A DNA stretch of 64,000 nt from Bryobacterales bacterium (GCA_020852175.1 JADZBH010000041.1:124001-188000), one strand, 5' to 3'. Shown: positions 1 through 8,906, numbered from the stretch's first letter. Notes: a model not told the origin generated them from the sequence alone. A program made the numbers and translations.

Positions 1-215
1 AAGGCAAGACATGGAAGTGGACGCGCCACGTGGAGCGCGACGAGACGAACCAGCCCCGGTCGAGCTTTCACTACCCGTCGATGGTGCAAGGGCGTGACGG
101 CTCGCTTCATCTGACGTATAGTTACTTCCAAAATCACATTCCGGCGAACGGACCGCGCAAGACGATCCGCTACGCACACGTCAACGTGGAGTGGGTGAAG
201 GCGTCCGGACGATGA
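1..215 (+). CDS. Sialidase/BNR-like protein, C-terminal end (5' partial)
   Basis: The frame is open from base 3 and stops with TGA at 213-215, so only the last ~70 residues of a gene starting before the window are present. The piece has the pattern GKTW followed by FHYPSMVQGRDGSLHLTYS, typical of the last blade of sialidase-like (BNR/Asp-box) propellers, in which a gene product reads out as repeated 'G.TW' and 'G.LHL.YS' strands. It is probably a secreted glycan-acting enzyme, in keeping with the sugar-degrading genes nearby. The family assignment rests on this short fragment, so substrate and catalytic residues cannot be judged. Confidence 0.6.
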   Translation, partial: GKTWKWTRHVERDETNQPRSSFHYPSMVQGRDGSLHLTYSYFQNHIPANGPRKTIRYAHVNVEWVKASGR

Positions 216-263
216 ATTGATCCGGTTCGGCGGCCGGGGGCGCGTGGTTGAGGGGGTAACCCG

Positions 264-1916
264 ATGAGACCGGCTGTAGTGTGCTTCTCGATGATTCTGG
301 CGGCGTGCGCTCCGAAAGGCGAGGCTCCGCCGCCGGCCGGCAAGGCTCTCGCCCCCGTGCTGACGGGCATGGGCGAGATGACCATCGCCGTTACCACGCC
401 GCGATCTGCGGCGAAGCAGTTTGTCCGGCAGGGGTTGGCGCTGGTGTATGCGTTCAACCACGACGAGGCCGCCCGCGCCTTCCGGGAAGCGGCTCGTCAA
501 GACCCCCGGTGCCCCATGGCCTATTGGGGGCTGGCCCTGGCCTTGGCGCCGAACATCAATGATCCCGTTCCGGCGCCCGAGCGTGAGCAGGAGGCCTACA
601 AGGCGATTTCCCGCGCGGCGGGCTTGTCCGGACAGGCTTCGGAACAGGAGCGAGCCTTCATCACGGCGCTGGCCAAGAGGTTCTCCGAGGAGAAAGGGCA
701 GGACCGTCTGGCGCTGAACACTGCGTATGCGGCGGCGATGAAGGAGGTGGCGCAGGCCCAGCCGGACTCCCCGGATGCCCAGGTGCTGTACGCCGATGCC
801 GTGATGAACACCATGCCCTGGCAGTATTGGGGCAAAGATGGCCGGGCGCGCCCCGGGATTCCGACCGTGGTCGCGTTGATCGAGAATGCGCTGCGGCGCT
901 GGCCGGGGCACACGGGCGCCAATCATCTGTACATTCACCTGGTGGAGGCATCGCCCGAGCCGGAGCGCGCCCGGGAGGCAGCGGAGCGGCTGGCGCGGCT
1001 TGCCCCTTCGGCCGGACACCTGGTTCACATGCCGTCGCACATCTACATTCGCACGGGACGCTACGCGGACTCGGTGAAGGCCAATGCCAGCGCGGTGAAC
1101 GCCGACGATTCCTATCTGACGCAATGCCGGATGCAGGGCTTGTATCCGATGGCCTACCATCCGCACAACTGGCACTTTCTTGCCGTGTCGGCAATGCTGC
1201 TGGGCGATGGGCCGCGGGCGGTGGAGGCATCGCGCAAGATGGCCGGGCGTCTGCACCACGAATTGATGGCGCAAAGGGAATGGGCAACCATTCAGTACTA
1301 CTACGCATTCCCGCTGTTCGCCATGGCGCGGTTCGGACTGTGGGACGCGATTCTCGCCGAGCCAAAGCCGGAGGCCAGTCTGCGTTGGGCCACGGCCGTT
1401 CACCACTATGCGCGGTCATTGGCGTTCCTTGGCAAGGGCCGGAGAGGGGAGGCCGGGACGGAACTGGAAACCCTGAAAAAGGTGGCGGCCGAGCCGGTGT
1501 TCCGGGATCTCTCCATCTGGAACATCAATGGTATGGCCGACCTGCTGGACATCGCCATTTCGACGCTCGAAGGTGAGATCGCGGCCAAGAATAAGGACTA
1601 CGGGAAGGCTATCGCGCGCCTGGAACATGCGGTTCGCGTCGAGGACGGTCTGAATTACAACGAGCCGCCGGACTGGTACTACCCGGCGCGCCACTCGCTG
1701 GCCGCCGTGCTGCTGGAATCAGGCCGCGCCCGTGAGGCCGAAACCGTGCTGTGGGACGATCTGCGCCGGAACCCCGAAAATGGCTGGGCGCTGGCCGGGC
1801 TGATCGAGTGCCTGCGTGCGCAGGGCAGGACGGAACGGGTGGAGGAATTGCGGAAGCGATTGGACGAAGCGTGGTCGAAGGGAGCAACGAAGCCGAAGTC
1901 GTCGCGGATTTTGTGA
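264..1916 (+). CDS. TPR-repeat lipoprotein
   Basis: 550 residues. The N-terminus is a lipoprotein signal with lipobox ILAAC (Cys15), so the protein is probably anchored on the periplasmic side of a membrane. The body is alpha-helical with tetratricopeptide-like units (for example around residues 60-95, EAARAFREAARQDPRCPMAY, and again near residues 430-520). It contains the conserved-looking HMPSHIYIRTGRY (~residue 260) and YHPHNWHFL (~295) motifs that recur in a family of ~550-residue bacterial TPR proteins of unknown role. A GAGGGGG ribosome site lies about 10 nt before the ATG. TPR domains bind proteins, and the partner is unknown. No enzymatic motif is seen. Confidence 0.8.
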   Translation: MRPAVVCFSMILAACAPKGEAPPPAGKALAPVLTGMGEMTIAVTTPRSAAKQFVRQGLALVYAFNHDEAARAFREAARQDPRCPMAYWGLALALAPNINDPVPAPEREQEAYKAISRAAGLSGQASEQERAFITALAKRFSEEKGQDRLALNTAYAAAMKEVAQAQPDSPDAQVLYADAVMNTMPWQYWGKDGRARPGIPTVVALIENALRRWPGHTGANHLYIHLVEASPEPERAREAAERLARLAPSAGHLVHMPSHIYIRTGRYADSVKANASAVNADDSYLTQCRMQGLYPMAYHPHNWHFLAVSAMLLGDGPRAVEASRKMAGRLHHELMAQREWATIQYYYAFPLFAMARFGLWDAILAEPKPEASLRWATAVHHYARSLAFLGKGRRGEAGTELETLKKVAAEPVFRDLSIWNINGMADLLDIAISTLEGEIAAKNKDYGKAIARLEHAVRVEDGLNYNEPPDWYYPARHSLAAVLLESGRAREAETVLWDDLRRNPENGWALAGLIECLRAQGRTERVEELRKRLDEAWSKGATKPKSSRIL

Positions 1917-1961
1917 GCCGCGCCGCCATCGCCGGGCAGGCCGCCAAAGGGGAGAGGAGCC

Positions 1962-2552
1962 TCACTTCACCTGCAGGCGAAAGTCGATGGTGAGCAGCAG
2001 CGAATCCTTTTGTGCCGTGATGGCGGTGACGTTGAAGCGGGAGAGTTTCTTCTGTACTTGCGGATCGGTGGCGGGCGTTTCCAGAATGCCGCGGGCCAGA
2101 CCTTCCAGGGGCCAGTGCAACTGGCTGTCGAGGGTTAGCGCGAGGGCTTTGCGAACCTGGCGGGAATAAAAGGTTTCACGACCGCGCGTCTCCACATACA
2201 CATCCTTGAAGTGCATGGCGCCGGACCGGTAAATGGGGGTGGCCAGGATGATGAGGTCGAAGGAATCTCCCATGCCGACGCACTTGCCAAACATGTTCAG
2301 GGCGCTACGCCCGCTGAAACGGGATTCCACGCGGAGGCGCCCGCCCGCCTCGCCGACCCTGGGATTCTCCAGGTAGGCATAGCTGCACTTGGTGTTCTGG
2401 TTGCCACGGACGTACTTGCGGCCATCCTGGCTGAAAAGCTGCTTGGACAACATACGCTGCAGCGTGGCATAGGAGAGTTCGACCTCGGTGGCGGCGCGGG
2501 CGGCTGGGAGCAGTGCCGCGAGCAGGGCGAATGTGACGGCGGGAAAGCGCAT
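1962..2552 (-). CDS. Secreted protein of unknown function
   Basis: Unrecognised. 196 residues from the ATG at 2552; a TTG two codons upstream would give 198. The first ~20 residues form a signal peptide ending near AARA. The mature part is predicted mostly beta with some amphipathic helices. It contains two cysteines that could pair and a long LILATPIYRSGAMHFKDVYVE strand region followed by a helical segment rich in Arg/Leu. This weakly recalls lipid-binding TULIP-like domains (DUF4403 type), but I would not assign it. It diverges from the M20 peptidase gene across only 37 bases, where two back-to-back promoter-like hexamers lie (TACACT for this gene, 10 nt before its ATG). Confidence 0.6.
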   Translation of the reverse strand: MRFPAVTFALLAALLPAARAATEVELSYATLQRMLSKQLFSQDGRKYVRGNQNTKCSYAYLENPRVGEAGGRLRVESRFSGRSALNMFGKCVGMGDSFDLIILATPIYRSGAMHFKDVYVETRGRETFYSRQVRKALALTLDSQLHWPLEGLARGILETPATDPQVQKKLSRFNVTAITAQKDSLLLTIDFRLQVK

Positions 2553-2576
2553 CGGCAAGGCCAGTGTAGCGTTAGT

Positions 2577-2592
2577 TAGACTCTAGCCTATG
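2577..2592 (+). promoter_or_regulatory. Candidate leaderless promoter: TAGACT-N7-ATG
   Basis: TAGACT at 2577-2582 matches TANNNT and ends 7 nt before the ATG at 2590. Transcription would begin at or beside the start codon. No SD is present. Confidence 0.5.
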
Positions 2593-3858
2593 AAGCTCTC
2601 TTGGGTTTGTGTCCTGATTGCCCTGGCCGCCTCGGTTTTGGCCGCCGATGCGGAGCGCGATGCCGAAGTGGCTCGGATGGCCGAGGCGCTACGCACGAAA
2701 CTCGTGGAGATGCGGCGGGACTTCCACATGTACCCGGAGTTGTCGAACCGCGAGGAACGAACGTCGCGCGTCATTGCCGAACGGTTGCGGGCGCTGGGCT
2801 ACACGGATGTGAAAACCGGCGTTGCCCGGCACGGGGTGGTGGCGGTTTTACAAGGGGGCCGTCCGGGGCCTGTCGTCGCGCTGCGCGCCGACATGGATGC
2901 TCTGCCGGTGGATGAGACGATCGACGTGCCGTACAAGTCGAAGAACGTGGGCGTGAAACATGCGTGCGGCCACGACGTGCATATGACCGTGCAGTTGGGT
3001 GTGGCCGAGTTGCTGATGAAAATGCGCGGGAGGCTGCCCGGGACGGTGAAGCTGATCTTCCAGCCTGCCGAGGAGGGCGCCCCCAAGGGCGAGGAGGCCG
3101 GAGCGCGGCGGATGGTGAAGGAGGGAGCGATGGAACTCCCCAAACCAGCGGTGATTTTCGCGTTGCACACAAACCCTGGGCTGGAAGCGGGACAACTGGG
3201 GTTCGTGTCGGGACCCATGCTGGCGAGCGCGGACCGTTTCTGGATCCGGATCGTGGGGAAGAAGGCGCACGCGGCATGGCCGCACCTGGGAATCGACCCC
3301 GTTGTGGTGGCATCCGAAGCCGTACTGGCGCTCCAAACGATCCGCAGCCGGAGGGTGGATCCGCAAGATCCGGTTGTTCTTACGATCGGCAAGATTGAAG
3401 GCGGCGAGCGGGAGAATATCATCGCCAGCGAGGTACGGCTATTGGGCACGATCCGCACTTTCAACGAGGATACACGGAGCCAGATTCACCGCCTTATGCG
3501 CGAGGTGCTTTCCGGAATCACGTCGGCGCATGGAGCGAGCTTCGACCTGGAGATTGAACGGCAATACCCCGTGACATCGAACCCGGAGCCGCTGGCAGCG
3601 CAGACGAGACTGTCGATGGAGCGGATCGTGGGCAGGCAGAACGTGGTGGTGACAAAGCCGGTGAGCGGAGCCGAGGATTTCTCCGAATTTCAAAAGGTAA
3701 CGCCCGGCGTGATGTATTGGTTAGGGGTTGCGAACCGGCAACGCGGCATTACGGCGGCACTCCATACAGCCGACTATGACGTAGACGAGGAGGCTCTTGT
3801 AGTGGGGGTAAAGGCGATGACGGGAATTGTGTGGGATGCGATGGAACGAGCTCAGTAA
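2590..3858 (+). CDS. Secreted M20D-family amidohydrolase/carboxypeptidase
   Basis: 422 residues, the usual length for the hippurate hydrolase / N-acyl-amino-acid amidohydrolase group of M20 metallopeptidases. A signal peptide (residues 1-19, ending VLAAD) exports it. Metal-site motifs are intact: ALRADMDALPVDE (~100), HACGHDVHM (~124, Cys and His ligands), FQPAEEG (~158, catalytic Glu pair), ALHTNPG (~195) and GAEDFSEF near the C-terminus. It should hydrolyse an N-acyl or peptide amide bond in the periplasm; the exact substrate is open. A TAGACT hexamer lies 7 nt before the ATG and there is no Shine-Dalgarno sequence, so the mRNA may be leaderless. Confidence 0.88.
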   Translation: MKLSWVCVLIALAASVLAADAERDAEVARMAEALRTKLVEMRRDFHMYPELSNREERTSRVIAERLRALGYTDVKTGVARHGVVAVLQGGRPGPVVALRADMDALPVDETIDVPYKSKNVGVKHACGHDVHMTVQLGVAELLMKMRGRLPGTVKLIFQPAEEGAPKGEEAGARRMVKEGAMELPKPAVIFALHTNPGLEAGQLGFVSGPMLASADRFWIRIVGKKAHAAWPHLGIDPVVVASEAVLALQTIRSRRVDPQDPVVLTIGKIEGGERENIIASEVRLLGTIRTFNEDTRSQIHRLMREVLSGITSAHGASFDLEIERQYPVTSNPEPLAAQTRLSMERIVGRQNVVVTKPVSGAEDFSEFQKVTPGVMYWLGVANRQRGITAALHTADYDVDEEALVVGVKAMTGIVWDAMERAQ

Positions 3859-3955
3859 AACCCCTTCCCACCCGGTCGAATAAAGCGTAGTATATAGGCG
3901 GTTAGTGTCGTTATCATAGCAGCGGCTCGTAATATCCAAATAGGAGGTCAAGGCC

Positions 3956-4102
3956 ATGTTCGACAGCCTCGACGAGCAAATAAAGCATGATGATCAGGCT
4001 GCCAATAGCCCCAAGGAACGCATTCTCATGTGGTTGACCGTCGCCGTAGTAAGCGTAGTTGTCTTCGGCGGACTGTACATGGGTATTCGACTGCTCGAGT
4101 AA
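3956..4102 (+). CDS. 48-residue single-span membrane microprotein
   Basis: ATG at 3956, TAA at 4100-4102. A strong Shine-Dalgarno TAGGAGGT (3941-3948) lies 7-8 nt before the ATG. The peptide begins MFDSLDEQIKHDD, a short charged cytoplasmic head, then ERILMWL and about 20 hydrophobic residues (VAVVSVVVFGGLYMGI), and ends IRLLE. It is therefore a membrane anchor with no soluble domain. The codon pattern, ribosome site and downstream hairpin argue for a real gene. Function is unknown; small tails of this shape often attach to larger membrane complexes. It lies between the M20 peptidase and the convergent FecR-like gene. Confidence 0.7.
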   Translation: MFDSLDEQIKHDDQAANSPKERILMWLTVAVVSVVVFGGLYMGIRLLE

Positions 4103-4198
4103 CCTCCAGCAGAACACAGGAACAAGGGCGTCAACCGGTCTACGTGCGGCCCGGCGAAGAATTACGCCATTCTGAGTGCACATAATTAGGATTTTGAG

Positions 4199-4240
4199 GC
4201 CAGTCCGGACACAACGCAGGGGGAGTGTGTCCGGACTGGC
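4199..4240. terminator. Strong inverted repeat between convergent genes
   Basis: Perfect 14-bp arms, GCCAGTCCGGACAC at 4199-4212 and its complement at 4227-4240, around a 14-nt loop. It lies between the 3' ends of the microprotein gene and the FecR-like gene. There is no long T-run, so it is either a bidirectional terminator of weak class or an RNA-stabilising hairpin. Confidence 0.55.
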
Positions 4241-4258
4241 TTCACGCCGATCTGCGTT

Positions 4259-5221
4259 TTACCGGCTGATCGGAGTTTCTTCCTCGCCAGTGACCGCGAC
4301 GACCGCGCCAGTGGTAGCCGCGGCTACGATGACACCCGCGATGACAGCCTTGGCTGCAATCGCGGATCCTGCCGCGACGGCTCCCCCTGCGGCCGCGCCA
4401 CCACCAGCCGCGCCAGTCGCCGCCCCTGCGGACGCACCCGCGGCGGCTCCAACCTTGGCGGCTTTGCTGGAACACCTGTCCTCAAGCTGCTTGATGTTAC
4501 TTGCTTGCACCACTTGCGATGCACCGGCGGCAGGCTTGGCGTCGGGGATCTGCGACCCATTGATCTGAATGCGGCGGCCTGCGTACTGCTCCAGGTTCCC
4601 CTTCAATTCGACGGTCACCCCGGCAGCTTCGTCCGTCAGAAGGTAGCGCCCGTCCCGCTTCACCAGGCACCCCGTGACCAGCGCCGGGCCGAAAGCTCCG
4701 GATCCCTCCGGGACGGCAAACTCGAGGGCACGGCCGGGAGCGAGCGAGGCGATCATGACGCCACGCGCGTTCGTGACGCGCAGGTTGCCACGCGTGGCGG
4801 CCACCTGTACTCGGTTCCCGGCGGTGAGTTGAACGATGCCAGAGGCCCCCGAACCGACCGGCTCGACGCGCAGGCTGCGAGCCTCAACCCGGTATGAGGC
4901 AGCCGCCGCCGAAGGGGTGGCCATCTGCCCGCCGCCCCGTTGCAGCACCAGCCGGTCCCCGTAGACGATTCCCTTGGAACTGGACGCCAATTGCACGTTC
5001 ATGCCATTGTTCAACCGGAGATCGCTGGCCGTACGCCCGGTTTCCACAGTGGTCCCTTCAAACAAAGTTCCATTGCCACTCACCGCCGACTCATCCATCC
5101 GGATGCCACCTCGCGCGGTGACAACGCCGATCACCGGTGACGCAGCTATTCCAACCGAAAGCTGCGCCGAGAGAATCATTACCAGCCCTAACTGCACATT
5201 CATCGCCACATTACTCCTCAT
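4259..5221 (-). CDS. Exported FecR-domain-like protein with Gly/Ala-rich C-terminus
   Basis: 320 residues from the ATG at 5221. Starts at GTG 5224, GTG 5209 and ATG 5203 are also possible, because the ribosome site is a tandem repeat. A signal peptide is followed by a FecR-like beta domain (residues ~25-150: VIGVVTARGGIRMDESAV..., TVETGRTASDLRLNNGMNVQL), then a second beta-rich segment with CLVKRDGRYLLTDEAAGVTVEL. Residues ~255-310 are almost all Gly and Ala and include a hydrophobic stretch (AVIAGVIVAAATTGAVVAV) that may span a membrane. FecR domains usually act as periplasmic sensors or anchors. No cognate sigma factor is adjacent. Confidence 0.7.
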   Translation of the reverse strand: MRSNVAMNVQLGLVMILSAQLSVGIAASPVIGVVTARGGIRMDESAVSGNGTLFEGTTVETGRTASDLRLNNGMNVQLASSSKGIVYGDRLVLQRGGGQMATPSAAAASYRVEARSLRVEPVGSGASGIVQLTAGNRVQVAATRGNLRVTNARGVMIASLAPGRALEFAVPEGSGAFGPALVTGCLVKRDGRYLLTDEAAGVTVELKGNLEQYAGRRIQINGSQIPDAKPAAGASQVVQASNIKQLEDRCSSKAAKVGAAAGASAGAATGAAGGGAAAGGAVAAGSAIAAKAVIAGVIVAAATTGAVVAVTGEEETPISR

Positions 5222-5232
5222 CACTCCTCATC
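5213..5232 (-). repeat. Tandem 10-bp repeat carrying two Shine-Dalgarno sites
   Basis: On the minus strand GATGAGGAGT occurs twice without a gap (5232-5223 and 5222-5213). Each copy contains an ATG and a GAGGAG. The upstream ATG opens a six-codon frame (MRSDEE, stop TAA) that overlaps the main start region, so the repeat makes the true start of the FecR-like gene ambiguous and could couple translation. Confidence 0.6.
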
Positions 5233-5371
5233 GTCAAAGATCATCCTGCACCCGGGAGCCAACCACTTGGGTTGCTTCCTGCCGACGCTCCGGCCTACGC
5301 GCTTCGCATGCCCATGGAGCACATCGACGAGAGAGCCCCACGGTTGTTTCGCCACTTACGAAGTGTGATTC

Positions 5372-6676
5372 GTGCGGAAACGTATCACGTCTAATTCATC
5401 GGTTGAGACGGGAGAATCATGGAGTTCCCAGGTGCCTGAGAAAATTCCGATTGCCTTGCCGCCGTGGGTTAGGGACTTGCCCTGCCACATGGTCCGGCTT
5501 GCCCTGTTCGCCGTGCTGGCTCTCTCCCTGCTGCAACTGGCAACCAGCCTGCTTTTGGAGGTGGGTACACTGCCCGCCGTGCGCTGGGCGCAGCGGTTGA
5601 GTCCGCTCGATCACCGTCCCGCGCTGCTTCTGACGGAGCTTGATCCCGAACACGCGGAAGAGCACTGGCGCAAAATTCGCCAGGTCCATCCTCGATACAC
5701 GGCGGCGTGGATCCGGCTCGGGTTGGATCAGGAGCGGCGGGGAGACCTCCGGGAAGCCGAAGCCACGCTTCGCTCGGCGGCAGAGGGCGACCGTCTGTTC
5801 CCGCCTCGGTGGGCGCTGGCGAATTTTTACTTCCGGCAGGGCCAGACGGAAATGTTTTGGAAACAGGCACGGCTGGCAGCGGGTGTGTACGAGGGCAGTC
5901 TGACAGGCGTACTCGCTTTGTGTTTGCGCGTGGAACAGGACCCGCTGAAGTTGTTGCAGCGGCTGGAGCCGCGGACGGCAGTTGCCCGGACGGAACTCAT
6001 GCGACTGCTCCTGCGTGAGCGGCGTTACGACGACGCGGCTCGGGTGGCTGAGTTGGTGGCTCAATCAAAGGCGCGGGAGAGCGGCGAAAGTTTGCTGGCG
6101 GCGTGCGAGCAGGCCTCCGAGGCTGGCGAAACGAAGGCGGCATTGGGGTTTTGGAATGCGGCTGTGGGGCATGGATTGACCGCCGGCCGGTGGCTGGATC
6201 CGGTCCGGGGCGAACTCCTGGCCGACGGCGGGTTTGAAAGTCTCGCCGGCGGCCGCTGTTTCGACTGGCGGATCGCGAAACAGGATGGCGTGCTGTGGCG
6301 CGCGGGGCGGCCCGGGGGGGTGCGTGTCGAGTTGAATGGCCGTCAGGCGGCGGTGCTTGTCGTGGCGCGGGTGCGGATGCCGGTGGAGCGGGGCGGGCGT
6401 TACCGTCTGCGGTGGCGGTACAGCGCGGAGTTCACGGCGGGGGCGGCGCCGCTGGGGTGGAGCATGAACGGCGGCGAGGCGGCGGGGGAGTGGCGCAGTC
6501 AGGCGCGCGGGGCCGAGGCGGAGTTCGAGTTCGAGGCCGGGCCGCGGGATCTGGTGGAGGCGGCTCTGGTGTCGCGGCCCGGGCGCGGATGGAGCAGGCC
6601 GGAGGGCCGGTTGCAACTGGAGTGGGTGCGCGTGCGGCGCGTGGAGAAGGCGCAATCGGTCTCCGGGCATCTGTGA
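5372..6676 (+). CDS. Membrane-anchored TPR protein with C-terminal beta domain
   Basis: 434 residues from GTG 5372; the start is uncertain, since GTG 5432 is in frame and no ribosome site stands out. Residues ~40-62 form one membrane span (MVRLALFAVLALSLLQLATSLLL). Residues ~85-270 are helical repeats of TPR type (AWIRLGLDQERRGDLREAEATLRSAAE). Residues ~285-425 look like a carbohydrate-binding-type beta sandwich (FESLAGGRCFDWRIAKQDGVLW, then alternating strands). The layout suits an exopolysaccharide or cell-surface system, but no specific role is visible. The preceding 150 bases contain a short hairpin (5255-5279) and nothing else I can name. Confidence 0.65.
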   Translation: MRKRITSNSSVETGESWSSQVPEKIPIALPPWVRDLPCHMVRLALFAVLALSLLQLATSLLLEVGTLPAVRWAQRLSPLDHRPALLLTELDPEHAEEHWRKIRQVHPRYTAAWIRLGLDQERRGDLREAEATLRSAAEGDRLFPPRWALANFYFRQGQTEMFWKQARLAAGVYEGSLTGVLALCLRVEQDPLKLLQRLEPRTAVARTELMRLLLRERRYDDAARVAELVAQSKARESGESLLAACEQASEAGETKAALGFWNAAVGHGLTAGRWLDPVRGELLADGGFESLAGGRCFDWRIAKQDGVLWRAGRPGGVRVELNGRQAAVLVVARVRMPVERGGRYRLRWRYSAEFTAGAAPLGWSMNGGEAAGEWRSQARGAEAEFEFEAGPRDLVEAALVSRPGRGWSRPEGRLQLEWVRVRRVEKAQSVSGHL

Positions 6677-6732
6677 TACCTTGAAAAGTCCGGCGCATGC
6701 CCGTGAGGTCCGCGCCGGTTGAGGAGTGTCCC

Positions 6733-7026
6733 ATGGAAGCGCTTGGAATGGTGGAAACGAAGGGCCTTGTTGGGGCCATCGAGGCCGCCGATGCGATGGT
6801 GAAAACCGCGAATGTGACGCTGACGGGCAAGGAATTCATCGGCGCCGGCTATGTCACGGTGACCGTCCGTGGGGATGTGGGCGCCGTTAAGGCGGCCACC
6901 GATGCGGGAGCCGCGGCGGCGCGCCGTGTGGGTGAACTGGTGGCCGTGCATGTGATTCCGAATCCGCACGAAGATGTGGAGCGGGTTCTGCCGGGCGGTA
7001 AAAAGGGCGACAAGGCCCTCGGCTAG
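6733..7026 (+). CDS. BMC shell protein, hexameric BMC-H (PduA-like)
   Basis: 97 residues forming one BMC domain. It opens [20 protein letters not shown] and contains [20 protein letters not shown] and the conserved AVHVIPNPH, extremely close to PduA of the propanediol compartment. Such proteins form hexamers that tile the shell facets. The pore loop reads EFIGAGY (residues 34-40) where PduA has EKIGSGL: the pore Ser is Ala and the neighbouring Lys is Phe. The start is ATG 6733, supported by GAGGAG at 6720-6725; a GTG-type extension to 6697 is unlikely. TACCTT near 6678 may be its -10. It precedes the aldehyde dehydrogenase by 47 nt. A paralogue lies at 62509-62799. Confidence 0.96.
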   Translation: MEALGMVETKGLVGAIEAADAMVKTANVTLTGKEFIGAGYVTVTVRGDVGAVKAATDAGAAAARRVGELVAVHVIPNPHEDVERVLPGGKKGDKALG

Positions 7027-7073
7027 TCCGCGGTACAGACATGCAACGGGCGCCTGCGCCCTGAGGACCGTCC

Positions 7074-8897
7074 ATGCTCGCCGACGCTGATCTCATTTCG
7101 ATTCAGGAAGTCCGCACCAAGGTCGAGAAGGCCTATGCTGCGTTTCAGATCTACCGTACATATCCCCAGGACCGTGTGGATGCCATCGTCGAGGCGATGG
7201 CGTCGGCCGGGCGCGCTCATGCGTTGAGGCTGGCCGAAGCCGCCGTGGAAGAGACCGGCATGGGGAACGCCAAGGACAAACTGGCGAAGAACCTGCTGTG
7301 TTCGGATCTGTTGCCGCGATCCATCCGCGGCATGAAGACGGTGGGCGTGCTGCGGGAGATTCCGGAGAAGAAGTTGGTGGAGATCGGCGTGCCTGTGGGC
7401 GTGGTGGCGGCGATTCTGCCGACGACGAATCCGACATCGACGGCTTTCTATAAGGTGATCGTGGCGTTGAAGGCGGGCAACGCGATCGTGATCAGCCCGC
7501 ACCCGCGGGCGGCGCGATGCACCTGCGACGCGGCCGATGTGTTGTACCAGGCGGCGCTGTCGGCGGGCGCGCCACCCGATCTGATTCAGTGCGTGGCCAC
7601 GGCGACGATGGAAGGCACGAATGCGCTGATGCGGCACCCGCGCACGGGCGTGATTCTGGCGACGGGCGGCTCGGGCATGGTGCGGGCGGCGTATTCCAGC
7701 GGCAAGCCGGCCTTCGGCGTCGGGCCGGGAAATGTGCCGGTGCTGCTTGACGATTCCTACGATGTGAGCGACTGCGTGGCCAAGGTGGTGACGGGCAAGT
7801 CGTTCGACTACGGTACGGTGTGTTCGAGCGAGCAGACGCTGGTGGCAAGCAGGAGCCGCCGCGAGTCTGTTCTCGCGGCCTTGCGGGCGCAAAAAGCGTA
7901 CATCTGCGATGCCGGGCAGACGCAGGCGCTGGCGAAACTGATGATCACGCCCAAGTTCGGAATCAACGCCGAGTGCGTGGGGCAGGCGCCGGGCAAGATC
8001 GCGCGGATGGCGGGCTTCGAGGTTCCGCCGGACACGGCGATTCTGGCTGTGGAGATCGGCGGCGTGGGGAAGGACCACCCCCTGTCGATGGAGAAACTTT
8101 CGCCGGTGCTGTCACTGCTGTTCGTGGACGGATGGGAGGAGCAGGTCCGGGCCTGCCAGGCGATTCTGAAGTTCGGCGGCCTGGGGCACACCTGCGGTAT
8201 CTATTCGACCAACGATGCGCATACGCGCGAGTACGGCATCCGGATGCCGGCGTTCCGCGTGTTGGTGAATACCCCGACGCCTCAGGGTTCGACGGGCATC
8301 ACGACGGGCGTGCAACCCTCCATGACGTTGGGTTGCGGCGCGATGGCCGGCAATATAACTTCGGACAACGTCGGACCTCAGCATCTGATCAACGTGAAGC
8401 GGCTCGCGTATGTGATACGGACGCCGGAAGAGGCATTCCCCGATTCCCAGCCTGCCTCGGCGGGCGTTCCAGGCGGCGTGGCCCGCGCGGCCATCGCCGG
8501 CGCGGTGGAAAAGTTCCTGGCGCAGCGCGGCGTGTCGGGCATCGGCGCGCCTGCTCCGGCTCCCGTTCCGCGACGAACCACGGTGGCTGGCGTCGTGGAC
8601 AAGTTCCTGTCGGGCAAGGGCCCGGCTGCCGCGGCGACGCCCGCCGCACGAAACTGCGGATGTGGCGGCGCTGGTCAGGAGGCTCCCCCGCAACGGCAGG
8701 CGGAGTCTGCTCCAGCGGCTCCGGCGCCGGCTCCGCCCGCGCCCCCTGTGGAGGTGACCGATTTCGTGTGCGAAGCCGACGTGAGGCAGGCATTGCACGC
8801 CTCGCGGAAGATCTACATTGGATCGAAGACGATCGTGACACCGGCGGCCCGCGAACTGGCCGAGCAACATGGGCTGCTTGTCATGGCCCAGCGATAG
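7074..8897 (+). CDS. BMC-associated CoA-acylating aldehyde dehydrogenase
   Basis: 607 residues, about 140 longer than EutE/PduP. Residues ~1-455 are the catalytic domain: the CoA-type signature [12 protein letters not shown] places the thiolate at Cys250, and [12 protein letters not shown] (~125) and [11 protein letters not shown] are also present. It should convert an aldehyde plus CoA and NAD+ to acyl-CoA inside a microcompartment. The tail carries two amphipathic helices typical of encapsulation peptides, [18 protein letters not shown] (~469-486) and [15 protein letters not shown] (~502-516). These are followed by an NCGCGG segment, a Pro/Ala linker and a final ~45-residue segment ([12 protein letters not shown] ... 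[15 protein letters not shown]) resembling the N-terminus of EutT. GAGG precedes the ATG. Confidence 0.93.
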   Translation: MLADADLISIQEVRTKVEKAYAAFQIYRTYPQDRVDAIVEAMASAGRAHALRLAEAAVEETGMGNAKDKLAKNLLCSDLLPRSIRGMKTVGVLREIPEKKLVEIGVPVGVVAAILPTTNPTSTAFYKVIVALKAGNAIVISPHPRAARCTCDAADVLYQAALSAGAPPDLIQCVATATMEGTNALMRHPRTGVILATGGSGMVRAAYSSGKPAFGVGPGNVPVLLDDSYDVSDCVAKVVTGKSFDYGTVCSSEQTLVASRSRRESVLAALRAQKAYICDAGQTQALAKLMITPKFGINAECVGQAPGKIARMAGFEVPPDTAILAVEIGGVGKDHPLSMEKLSPVLSLLFVDGWEEQVRACQAILKFGGLGHTCGIYSTNDAHTREYGIRMPAFRVLVNTPTPQGSTGITTGVQPSMTLGCGAMAGNITSDNVGPQHLINVKRLAYVIRTPEEAFPDSQPASAGVPGGVARAAIAGAVEKFLAQRGVSGIGAPAPAPVPRRTTVAGVVDKFLSGKGPAAAATPAARNCGCGGAGQEAPPQRQAESAPAAPAPAPPAPPVEVTDFVCEADVRQALHASRKIYIGSKTIVTPAARELAEQHGLLVMAQR

Positions 8898-8906
8898 GAG
8901 TACTCC

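Noticed and set aside
5285..5310. A GCTCCGGCCTA string recalling the c-di-GMP-I riboswitch core
   Set aside because: The adjoining conserved ACGCAAAGC and tetraloop-receptor parts are missing, so the match is by chance.
8897..8906. Palindrome GGAGTACTCC also found at 60728-60737
   Set aside because: One copy is explained by the Shine-Dalgarno of the gene at 8907, the other by the inverted repeat of the CHAT promoter. Two occurrences of 10 bases do not show a common regulator.
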